A DNA stretch of 64,000 nt. Origin: Nothopassalora personata. Taxonomy: Eukaryota; Ascomycota; Dothideomycetes; Mycosphaerellales; Mycosphaerellaceae. Under the pieces are notes generated by a model. It did no database searches. It worked only from the letters and a program-made list of their open reading frames with translations, and had not been told where the DNA came from. Of this stretch, positions 1 through 10,141 are shown in pieces. Where the stretch lies: assembly GCA_033816765.1 (NCBI GenBank), contig CM066294.1, forward strand, positions 2,914,001-2,978,000. Reading direction: 5' to 3'. Each line of letters starts with the position of its first letter. Positions within the stretch are counted from its first letter, which is position 1. A program made the translations under genes and the position numbers.

Positions 1-199
1 TGAGAAAGTTGTTATTCGGAAGATAAAGGCGAAGGGGTGAAAGGTGAGGGGATGTGATGTGATGAGATGATATGCGGAAGGCCGGGAAGGCGAACACTCT
101 GATTGCATGACTTTCTGGGGTATCTACAATTATGCTGCAAGCTGCATGCTACATGCCGACAGATCAGATCCTGGACTCCACCCGATGGAATCAACCAAA

Positions 200-1807
200 T
201 CATGGCGACATGCCATTATAAGCCGGCGACAAACCATTACTATACCGACTACCACCACGGCTCTTCCTCTGGCTCTTCCGCTGTCGTACGCCAGAAGGCT
301 GCTTGACGTACGTCTCGGTCTCCGGATCGTAATGCAGCAGTTCCAGTTCCAGCTGCCACAATGGCGCTTCCGGCAGAGTCTTGACGAAACCTCCCAGAGG
401 CCTGTCGCGAGCTTTCCAGTACACGTTGGGTCGTTTGGCGCCTTCTTCATTTTCGACGATCAGCTTCCAGTCGCGGAGCGCTTTGCAGTCGTATGCGCCC
501 CTGTCATCGAGACCTGGGCCGCGGAGCTTCAAACGTGACCGGACAGATGGGTGTATATATTCATGGGTGTCGAGTAACGGATCCTCGGTCGGCTTGCCGT
601 TGGCGGGATCTGTGTAGCAGTATCGGCCAGGTGTGCGGACTTTCTGTCCTCCCAAGGCGTAGAATCCTTCCATGCCGCTGAAGATCTTACCGAAGGACCA
701 TGGTCTGGGCTTCTGGTCTGTCCTGTCATAATAGTCTTCCACTTTGTCCCACTCGTCATGGACGTAGTCGAGGTCGAAGTCTAGGAATGGTTGGCATTGC
801 GCCATCATCCATGCGAGGCTGATAGTGGCTATTTGCTGGTCGTCGTAGCCACCGCCAACGTTGCTGTGGGCTCCTGGAAACCAGACTTGACGGAGTGTCG
901 TGTTGTTGCCTTCTAGCTTCTCCCACAATGTTGGAGGAAATGCAAAGCGGCGTTCGTCCAACGCCAAGGCTTGAAAGGCGTACTCGATCGCATTCGACAG
1001 CGATGTATCGTAGAACGACAACTCCTTCATTTGCCGAGACTGCAAGCCAAGCCTCGTAAGCCAGCCGAGTTTAGGAGTTCCAAGGGAGCCGACAGTATCC
1101 CAGCATCCGACCACTTTCACTGGAACATTGAGTCTCGTGAATCCCCTTCGCTGCAGCTCACGCTTGTACTCCGGGTCCATAGCGCTAGGTTTATCAGGGA
1201 ACGGGATATCCGGGTTTTTCGGTATATATTTATCATTATGCTTATGCTTGACATCGCGATAAATCTCGGCCAGGTACGGTTCGCCGTCTCCAGTCAAAAT
1301 CCCAATTTCGCCGATGAGTGCAGCTATACTCCGCGCACTGAAGGCGCCACGACTGAAGCCGAAGATGAAGATTTCATCGCCGGGAACGTAATTGGTTGCG
1401 ATGAAAAGGTAGCCTTCTCGAACGATTTCTTCGAGACCTTGGCCGGAGATGCCGAGGAGTTTGTTACCTATGCCACCACCGCCTCCGACTCCCCAGTGGT
1501 AGTAGACGATTTGAGGGGTGCCATCTGAGCTGAGTGGTTTTATGGCACGTGCGATGCGCGTAACATTACTTGGAATGTCGAGAGAGGCCTTAAGGCTGCC
1601 ACTGTCAGAATTTAGCCAAGATCCTGTCGGGCGTTAGTACAGATTCCACGAAGACAGTGGAAGTGGACACGCACCATCTTCGCACAGAATAATTCTCTTC
1701 CCAGGGCGACCGCGCTGTGGTTCGCGAATAGAGAGAGCTCTGCTCTGGGACCGAACCCGACTGCGGCTTCTCGCTCTGCTCGGCTCAGCGGTGGAAAGCC
1801 TCGACAT
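200..1807 (-). CDS. DUF2235 alpha/beta-hydrolase (Tle1-like phospholipase fold)
   Basis: Two exons, complement(1675..1807) and complement(200..1623), with a 51-nt GTGCGT...CAG intron containing a CTAAC branch site; 518 aa. Exon 1 gives a basic Ser/Arg-rich leader and then KRIILCEDGSW, the usual opening strand of DUF2235. The nucleophile elbow GFSRGAF has Ser135. Asp220 in CWDTVG and His297 in PGAHSNVGGGY fit the rest of a Ser-Asp-His triad as in Tle1 lipases. The conserved HSDVGGGY motif reads HSNVGGGY here (Asn299). A Gly-rich stretch (residues 89-97) precedes the catalytic core. No signal peptide or membrane segment is visible. Such proteins are common in filamentous fungi and mostly uncharacterised; lipase or esterase activity is family inference. 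The start at 1807 is the first ATG in frame with the DUF2235 opening strand. Confidence 0.88.
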
Positions 1808-2503
1808 GGGCGAAATCTATCGTACAATTCGCCACGATCCCCTGCGCGTGATGGCGATTTCGCATGTTCGGTGTTCGAGGCACGAAGTTAAGGAAAGGAG
1901 ATGAAACACGTCGGCCACTGGGTGTCTGGTGGCAAAGGGTGACAGACAGTGCTGGTGATGCTTGAAAGATGAAGTCGGGCAGCGATGGTCTCTGCTCAGC
2001 CACATCCGAGTCGCATCTTTCTTCCCAGCCACGCCGATGGGAGCGCCAAGAGGTCGTTTGCGAAGCCAGATGGTGAGAATATCGTTGTCCCGGCCATATG
2101 TACGGATAACACGCGATGACTGTGTCTCTGCAAAGTTGATGTATGGCACAATACAGTAACGTGGACAGAGCTGGTTGTACTGTATATGTAGAAATGCTAC
2201 ATGGTAAGGAGGCTCCCACCATTCGGTTCGGGAGACTCCGGCCATGCTTCGCGCTCCACACTCTGCCAGTCGCGTGAAACTCGACCTGATGGCTTCTGGT
2301 AGGCTAGACATAACCGGTTGTCGCAAACCACTCCACCGCCCACTCGTACCACCAGACACCTCGATACTTTGTCGGCCAGATCGCGAGGCCACTGACATAT
2401 CCGTTGGCCAAGTAGTATTGTCATACCACTCGATCCGGATGTGCTAGCAGGCACTCGTGCAGCCGTTGCAACACGTCCACAACATCTTCTGTAGTAGTGT
2501 AAG
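1808..2503. other. Intergenic, divergent promoter region
   Basis: Lies between the divergent starts of the DUF2235 gene and ARP9. Short overlapping ORFs on both strands have no recognisable domain. I see no repeat or RNA gene here. Confidence 0.6.
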
Positions 2504-4503
2504 ATGCCGCCCTTTCGCGATGATCAGATTCTGGTAAGCGATAACCGCTCTCCACACCCTGCTATGAGTATGCGCTGAGTATGACATGCTAGATCATCGC
2601 GCCTGGCTCGCAGACAACCCTTGCGCAGCTGGGACTACCCGAATCCTTCACACCCGCACGATATCGCTTCCCGTCGCGCATGTTCCCGGCAGAGGAGGCA
2701 GGTCATTACGAAGCAGTGAAGTACAGGCGGAAAGAAAAGACAGCAAAGTCGACCGAGGACGGCGAGACCACAAATGGGGATGCATCACACGCGCCGGAGC
2801 GACCAGAGTACGAAGTGGATCGTGTATCAGAAGAGGGTGCTATATGGCCGATACAGCGCGGCAGCATTGTAGACTGGCCGTGCTTCTATGCATTGATGGA
2901 GCACGTCTACAGCACCATCAACCCGCCATTCCACACACCGATACTCGTTTTGTCGGAACCTGTTTGGACACACAAGGAATATGAGAAGGTCGCGCAATTT
3001 TTCTTCGAAAAATTCAAGACGCCCGGTCTTGCCATGATGGATTCGGCACTGGCAGCAACCTACGCGTACGGCGTGCCGACAGCGACCGTGGTAGATGTGG
3101 GCAGGGACAAAGCAGATATCTCATGCGTGGCAGAATTCACACTGCATGACATTGGCAGATCGCTCGCGGTACCAGATTGTGGTGGCGAAGCTATGACCGC
3201 GAGGTTGGTGGAGCTGCTGAAGGGACGAGGCTTCACGCGAGAGATGTGCGAGCAGTTGAAGAAGAGCAGCATTTGTGAGATCCTGCCGCCTGAAGTACAT
3301 CTTCCAGCCTCGGACGGTGCCGCTGGTGGCAATCCAGCTGCAGCGGCGTCTACTGGTGCAGACGGCAGCGCGCCGGGCCAGAGAAAGCCATCAGTGGCCG
3401 GCGAGCTACCCAGGGGACCTGGACCCGAAACAGAGGTTGGAGACGAGAAGAAGCTGGAGGACGATGATGGTGTGTTGGACATCGCGAGCATTGTGACTGG
3501 TGGCAACATGCAAGACTACCTCGCGAAGAAAGAGCAGGAGAAGCAGGAAAGAGCGGCCGCCAAGAATGCAAAGAAAGGAAGCGACGCACAACAAGCACCA
3601 GCAAAACAGCCGGCAAAACTTCCAAATGCGAAACGAAACAGAAATACCTTTGTCTACGAGGACTTTGCATTGCACGACGCAATGAAGAAAGCCGGCACGT
3701 CAGCACAAGGGATGGCAGACATGCAGTCGTCGCTCGATGATGGCCCAGCCAAGCGGCAGAAGACCCCGGAGCCACAATCGGCCGTTTCTAACCAGCCCGT
3801 GGACGGAGATCTCGAGGGCCTCACCGATACCTCCCGCACAGGCGGCTTCAGACGAGAGATCGAAGTTGGACCTGAGCGGTTCCAGGCGGCCTCGGGTGGT
3901 GTTCTAGATCGACTGAGTGATGCGATACATCGCACCATCCAATCCTGCCCAGAGATCGGCAAGCGCAGTGATTTGTGGGACAACATCATCATACTCGGAA
4001 ATGGGTCCAAGGTGCGAGGCTTGAAGGAAGCACTGCTCGCTACGCTGCAGGCCAAGTACATCATCTCGCCGTCTTCGGCCACAATCTTCACCTCGGAGCT
4101 GCCATCCAATATGCCGACGCCATTGGGAACGGGAGCTAACACGCCGCAGCCTCACATGCCCGGCCAATCGCACCCCAGCTCAAGCGTCAATCCGCTGTTG
4201 CATGCCGCGCTTACCCAGCAGCAGTCGCAACTTCAACCTTCATCCTCTTCACTCGGCCACTCACAGCATCATTCAAGTATGCACTCTGGTCATGGCCAGA
4301 CTCCTACCAGTATCAAGACTCCGAAGATACCAGAGTACTTCCCAGAATGGAAAGAGGTCGGATACGATGAAGCAAGCTTTCTGGGCGCCCAAGTAGCAGG
4401 CAAAGTCTTGTTTGTCGTGGATGGCGGAGCCAGCAAGGGATATATGACGCGGACGGACTATAATGACCAGGGTCCATCTGGTATTCACGATGTGCGCATG
4501 TGA
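2504..4503 (+). CDS. ARP9: Actin-related protein Arp9 (SWI/SNF and RSC subunit)
   Basis: Exons 2504..2533 and 2593..4503; the 59-nt intron starts GTAAGC; 646 aa. Exon 1 encodes only ten residues (MPPFRDDQIL). After splicing the protein continues IIAPGSQTTLAQLGL, matching the start of yeast Arp9 (ILIIYPRSQTTLVQFGL). The C-terminus, with PEYFPEWKEVGYDEASFLGAQ and GPSGIHDV, also matches Arp9. The actin fold is split by Ala/Ser/Lys-rich and His/Ser/Gln-rich low-complexity insertions, making it longer than the 467-aa yeast protein. Arp9 pairs with Arp7 on the HSA helix of the Snf2/Sth1 ATPase in nuclear chromatin-remodelling complexes and does not need ATP hydrolysis for this. The intron immediately after codon 10 means an unspliced reading would lose the true N-terminus. 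Confidence 0.93.
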
Positions 4504-6275
4504 GCGGTGGAGTGTGCGCCTAAGGAGAGAACACCGACGACGAGACATCCCATAGAGTGGTCTGGACTCGCATGAGCGGAACACTGTTGTTGCATAGGTC
4601 CTGCAGCTCCGACTCATGTACGACAACGCAGAATTATGAAGCATGATCAAGACTACGACTTTCGAAAGCAGATCATGCAAAGAATTCTTCTCTCAAGCCG
4701 GTAAGCGCAGTTTCGAGTCCACATTTCTTCTTTTAGGATCTTTGGTTCCAGCATTGCATTGTACTGGGAAGAAGCGCGGTGCTATTATTACAATCGCCAC
4801 ATCAAGGCATAGCGCGTTGGTCAAGTGAGTCAGTTCAATGCAGTCCAAGTACGGGGAGTATTCTGGTACAATACAAAGATACCCAGCCACGGTTCACCTA
4901 TCATCTGCCTGAGGATACGAGAGTCATGCTCCGGAGACAGACTCTCCGCCACAACCCATGCACGCCTTGTTGAGCGAGCAAGCATCTGAATGGAAGTCCT
5001 CTTTTGCACAAGCTCCTAGCGCAACGGAGAGTACAACACGAGCTTTTGTTGCGGGCCAGGTCCTATGGTTGAAAACAGCTACGGATGATTGCGGCACGTG
5101 GCTGACGTCCGGAATATTGGGGAGACCCTGGGCATCAGGCTACACTCATCAGCCTTACTCAACCAGACCGCTGTTGCAGGAGCTCGGGTTTGGCGCGAAG
5201 AAGTTTGTCATAAGCTTTGCAATAAGGTTCGGAGAAAGGGCATGTCTGCCGAAAGAACATGCTCACACGGATCCTGGACGGTCACGTGTCGCGCTTCTAA
5301 ACTGGGTAACTCGTCTACAGATCAAACCTGAAGTATGTCTTCTGAGCGGTTGTAGATTTCAACTGGCTTGGTCTGGATGCCCACATAAATCGAGGACGAC
5401 CGCCATTGCCTGATCTCTTTCGCGACCGTAGCAGCTTGGCTCGAAGATGACTTCGAAAATTATCGCCTTCACATCATGGAAGCCGCAAGCACTGCATGTG
5501 GCAAGTGGAGTGCCGCATCCATGGTCTTGCCAACAAGCAAGTCAACCAAGTCGGGACCCTCTGACTTGTTTGCTTGCCAAGCATAAGTCGTCTTAGTAGA
5601 ACGAACTTGCTTACTTGTAGCAAGGCATACTTGCGACTTAACTAGTAGAACTTGCTCCGGGGGGCGTAAACAGCAAGTTAAGCGATCGTAGACTCTATAA
5701 CTTAGTTGCTTGTCAAGCACAAGTCGTCTTAGGAGACCAGACTTGCTTGCAACTTACTGGGCGTGACTTGCTTGTTGGTTGACCAGACTGCGCATCGGCG
5801 TACATCGCGCGCATGACTTCCGGATTGCATCCCTCAGTGTCCCAAAAAAGGCAGTGCATGTATACTTGCTACAGAATCGGCCGTATGTGGCATATAGGCT
5901 CGAAACAGATTCACGTGAAGGAAGTTTAGTATGACATGTCACATCAGGGGTCATGCTGGTTGCTCTTAAACTTCACAAACTTTGGCCGATGCCTAGGGTC
6001 GACATATTCTTGGAATGCTTGACAAGGGTTCTTTCTTCTCGAGCTTTCTCACGGAAAGCTGATATGCTCAGCAGGTCGCTGGGGATTATTGCACAGCAAA
6101 GGCCGATGACAGCATGAATGGAATCTATAAGAAGGCGCAGATCTTCTCAACATCAGAACGATATCATCAGGCAACTCAAGCTCAGCCCAGCCCAGCACAG
6201 TAGCACTTCAGAAGCACCCAGCAGCCATCCATAGATCTTACCTGATACACAGGCACAACCACGTCGACCTTCAAC
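4504..6275. other. Gene-free spacer of about 1.8 kb
   Basis: Follows ARP9 and precedes the small secreted protein. ORFs up to about 150 codons occur (for example 4958-5413 on the plus strand) but show no domain, conserved motif or splice logic. The only structure noted is the repeat cluster at 5530-5778. Confidence 0.6.
5530..5778. repeat. Cluster of degenerate ACTTGC-rich direct and inverted repeats
   Basis: A 43-nt unit at 5572-5614 recurs in direct orientation at 5708-5750 with 36 of 43 positions identical by eye. The outer edges carry a perfect 14-nt inverted repeat: CCAACAAGCAAGTC at 5530-5543 and its complement at 5765-5778. More ACTTGC words lie between. It may be a decayed miniature transposable element or minisatellite; no coding capacity is seen. 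Confidence 0.55.
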
Positions 6276-6811
6276 ATGCAGCTCAAGTACATTGTTGCAA
6301 CCATCGCCTCCTTGGCAGTCTCTAGCGCCATTGCAGGTCCAGTGGCAGAGCCGGCTGGCAATGTACGTATTGCTGTTTCGCAGCCACACTGAAAGCACCA
6401 CTAAGAACCAGACAGGAAGTCGCAAACCCTCACCTTGTAGCACGCAACGAGGCCGCCAAACATGTTCAGGAAATGCACGCCAAATTCGGCGACCAGCTTC
6501 TTGCGGCCTGGAAGAACAACTACGAAGGCAAACCCGACGCTCAAATCCCGACCCTCGAGGACATCGAGCAGCTCGCGGCGCAAAAGGACAAGCAACAGTC
6601 CGTCGATAAGCGTTGGATTTTCAGCTACAACAACCAATACTGTCGTCGGAAAGGCTGGAAGAAAGGGTGGCAGCTCCACTACCCGTTCGCGGCTTATGCG
6701 CACTATTTCAGATACCGTCTCGAGGATTATTACCTTTGCCTCGATGCATACCCGGACTTGCGTGAACTGGACTGGGACGACGAATGCGATGACGATTATG
6801 CGTACTGTTAG
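6276..6811 (+). CDS. Small secreted protein, Kex2-processed, aromatic-rich (candidate effector)
   Basis: Exons 6276..6362 and 6416..6811 (53-nt GTACGT...CAG intron); 160 aa. Residues 1-20 form a classical signal peptide (hydrophobic core, AIA end). A helical, charged pro-region follows, then a dibasic Kex2 site Lys94-Arg95. The predicted mature peptide is residues 96-160, 65 aa with four cysteines (105, 137, 153 and the last residue 160) and 18 Tyr, Trp or Phe. The C-terminal part is acidic (DWDDECDDDYAYC). I recognise no family. Size, secretion, processing site and paired Cys fit fungal effector or antimicrobial-type peptides, which is inference. The gene stands alone after a repeat-bearing spacer. 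Confidence 0.78.
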
Positions 6812-7319
6812 ATGGTGGGCGGGTCCTGTGGTGTTGGATAGAGGGGAAATGCGAATGCGAAAACAATAGATTACGATCTCTTATTACGATTGATGAAGAT
6901 GGGGGTTATGAAGGTAGCATAGATAGAAAGTCGATCGGCCGTAATGCGAAAGTCAGTCATGTCGGAAGATCTTATTCGTCTTCAATGGCAAGCAGCTACG
7001 ATCAAAAATCGGTCCCGCCGAGCTCGTGATATATCTTTCCGACACGAAGAGCGCGCTAGGTTTTTTCTCATGCACGTGCAGTGACAGGCCATTGGGAACC
7101 CTAGACGCTTCGCGCAGTACACACTTCACGTCAGCCTTTTTGACCAAGTAGCCTTCTACCGTCCACGGCACATTTAACACAGATTCCACTAGTAAGCAGC
7201 AAATATCGAACCCAATGAGCGAGGGTATATAGCATATTAGTCCATACGTAGCACACTTCCCAGCACCGGCAGAATCCGCCAGTGCCGCACCAACCCCATC
7301 TGCCACCAACAAGGTGCCT
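6812..7319. other. Intergenic, convergent 3' ends
   Basis: Between the convergent small secreted protein and sugar transporter genes. Only short chance ORFs; no feature recognised. Confidence 0.6.
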
Positions 7320-9477
7320 TCACACCGTAGTCTCCTTGCTCGCACCATTACTATCCTCCGCCCCCGACTGCGGCCCGTCAGCCTTCTCTTCATGCTGCGC
7401 ATCTCTCGTCTCCCCATTCTCCTTCGGAACCGTCTCAATCCCATCCTCCTCCCCACCCGTTCCCGCCTCTCTCCTGATCCTCGCAATCTCTTCCGGCGGC
7501 GGCGCCACCCACTTTGAACTCTTCCACGGCAGCACGTTGCTCAAATACATCGTGTCGAGCTCCTCCAACGTGCGACCCTGCCCCTCCAGCACGAAGAAAT
7601 AGACGATAAGTCCGCCGACGACGTTACAGGCGGCGAAAACGTAGCCGTATCGGAAGTCGATGGCGGAGGTGATGAAGGGGGTGAAGAAGGCGATGAGGAA
7701 GTTCCAGAGCCAGTTGGAGGCTGTGGAAAAGGCCATTCCTCTTGCGCGGTAGCGGGAAGGGTAGAGTTCGCCGCAGATTGTCCTGTGGAAGGGTCAGTGG
7801 CTGAGACAGTGAGAGAGAGAGGGGAAAGGAAGGCGGTACCAAACCATTGGACCCCAGGTGGTGGCGAATCCGAAGATGAAGAAGGCGGCCATGCAGATCA
7901 TGGCTATTGATGCCGATTGCGTGTTGCTGGGATCACTGCGGTCGAGGCTGAAGTGGCCTACGCTGGCGAAGATGAGAAACATCATAAACATCCAGATTGA
8001 GCCTAGGATCAGACCTGGGCGACGACCGTGGTGTTCGATGATGTACAGGCCATAGAAGGTTGAGCCGAAGTTTATGCCGTTGAGAATCATCTGCGTGACG
8101 TAGGAATTGTTTATGCCGGTTCCTTTGAAAACAGTGGTGCCTATGGTACGGTGTGTTAGGATGGTCTGTCTTCGGAGAAGGGTAGCAGCTAAGGATGTGG
8201 CATTCGTTTGAGTGTAGCAGAACTTACCATAGTAGAAGAAGTAGTTGGAGCCGGTAAGCTGTTTGCGTAGAGTCATTAGCATTGTCGTGAGATCAGATCG
8301 ATGACAATTGCAACATACCTGCTGAAACATCTGCAAGGCAATCCCCAAAAGGATTCGATACGCCATCTTCGGCGCGGTTAACATTCTAGACCACTCCTGC
8401 AGCGTAGAGCCCTTGGCTGCCTCAGCTCGTAGCTTCTGCTCAATCTCTTCCAGCTCCACGTATATCGCGTAGTGGTTCTCCGGCGCGCCATAAACTTTCA
8501 TCATTGTCGCCTTGGCTTCTTGAATCTTGCCTCTGCGGTATTGGAAACGTGGAGTCTCAGGGAAGGCGAGGATACCGACGCCGAGGACGACGGCCCAGAT
8601 GTAGCCGACTCCCATGACAATGCGCCATGAGGCGGCCTTGTGTCGTTGATGCTCGTAGCAGGCAAAGTTTAGGCAAGATGCAAGGAAGATTCCGAAGGTT
8701 ATGAAGAGCTGTAGGTTGTCAGTATGGGCGAGGCGTGCAAGCAAATTCGAGGCTTACTTGATAGCATGAGATCAGGGCACCCCGAATGTGCCGTGGTCCA
8801 GTCTCAGCCATATCTAGGACACTGGTCAGCACGTTGGAAAACAGAGTCCTGGTATATACTAACACATAGGCACAAGCAACGACAATCCACCAATACTAAG
8901 TCCCGCAACCCAACGCCCCATCATGACTTGATACCAATGGTCCGTCGAAGCGATCTGCACGGTATTACCAACGCAGAAGATACAACACCAGATCACAATA
9001 GAGTACTTCCTTCCAATGACATCCGCCACTGGTCCGGCAACGAGAGCTCCAATCAGGGTACCGATAGACAGCAAACCAGTGATAAGGCCAGAGCGAACAT
9101 TACTGAAATAATACTCTCCAGCCTTCTCGCCATGGTGGTGCTGTTGACCAAAGCGTCGAAGGAAATCTGGCATCGCGAGGAACCCTGAGATCTGGCCAGT
9201 GTCGTAACCGTAGACTGTTCGAGCCACATCAGCATAGTCCGAAATATTTGATCATGATCATCAACTCACTGAACCCTCCCATCGACACCAACAACGCCAT
9301 ATACAAACTCGCCCAGGTAATCCTCTTCAACGGACTATAGTCAAGATGCGCAAGACTATTCCTCCCATGCGTCGATTGCGTACTCCTCGGATCGAAGGCA
9401 TCGTAATAAACTGTGTTCGTAAGTCCCAGGCGCTTCCGCAACCCTTCAACCCGAGGACCTCCTAAAGATTTCGACAT
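7320..9477 (-). CDS. MFS sugar (hexose-type) transporter
   Basis: Seven exons on the complement: 9270..9477, 8864..9214, 8758..8813, 8319..8708, 8228..8258, 7840..8140, 7320..7782; 599 aa, all junctions GT-AG and in frame. Sugar-porter signatures appear in order: GFIYGYDTGQISGF in TM1, VADVIGRKY in the TM2-3 loop, GRWVAGLSIGG, PETPRF after TM6, LTGSNYFFYYG in TM7, GRRPGL between TM8 and TM9, and GELYPSRYRARG before TM11. The C-terminal tail (about 100 aa) is charged and disordered, as in many fungal hexose transporters. It should import monosaccharides by proton symport at the plasma membrane; the exact sugar cannot be read from sequence. Exon 5 is only 31 nt. The start at 9477 gives MSKSLGGPR, with in-frame codons upstream but no better ATG. 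Confidence 0.92.
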
Positions 9478-9545
9478 CTTGAATGAGGTGTGAGGAGGTG
9501 ATCTCAGGAGCAAAGTTTGAGCATCGTCATAGTTCTTATACGACG

Positions 9546-9968
9546 TTAGATTGTAAGCACCCCGCCAGGAACGGACCCCACGCACGGGGTGGCCACGTGA
9601 GGGACATGCGAGCGGAAGCGGACGGCAGAGGGAAGAGTTTGCGTCCAGAGAGGTGATTGGTGAGAGGAGTGAGGAATGGGCCGTTTTGAGGCTAGCTTGA
9701 CGGGCGATTTAGCCAGATGTAGTCTCTCGCGTAACATGAAGCCGAAGCTAGTGGTGAGGGTGAATGGAGTCGGGCCACCTGTGTGCTGGATCCCGAGCAT
9801 TGCAAAAGCCTTCCATGCCTCGTGCCACCGATCTTGCTCGTACGATTGCCAGACAGATCTGTATACTTCGCAGTCATTCTTGAGGTCGTCCGAAAAGTTT
9901 CCGTAGAATCTGCCGGAATAATCGCGCGACCGGATCTCGCGGAAGATGGCGGTCAGCTTCAATCTCAC
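9546..9968 (-). other. Unassigned reading frame without a clear start
   Basis: An open frame of about 140 codons. Its first 60 residues look protein-like (IFREIRSRDYSGRFYGNF, then a Trp/Glu-rich helix-like stretch), but there is no ATG; an in-frame stop lies just upstream. Splicing from an ATG at 10049 could supply a start but needs a weak acceptor. The frame ends only 69 nt before the start of the sugar transporter on the same strand, unusually close for separate genes. It could be a decayed gene or a missed exon. No family recognised. Confidence 0.25.
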
Positions 9969-10141
9969 TAGACGTAGTGACGCTCCCTTTGACGGCGTTT
10001 AATTCGCGAATGCGAGAAGCGGGCAGGTTTCATACTCCATATGGTTCATTCTCCTTGTGGAGACTTCGGGGGAAGATGAGCTTACGTTGCGAGTCCTGAG
10101 CGATCGTCCAGCAATATGAGCGATTGTCGATCACCCTGAGC

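Noticed and set aside
3060..3775. Antisense ORFs within ARP9 and similar shadows in MEC1, MscS, PFK and the Vps70-like gene
   Set aside because: They lie on the opposite strand of strong genes and reflect high GC and codon bias.
4958..5413. 151-codon ORF after ARP9
   Set aside because: No homologous motif, no codon-bias support, overlapped by other ORFs; likely chance.
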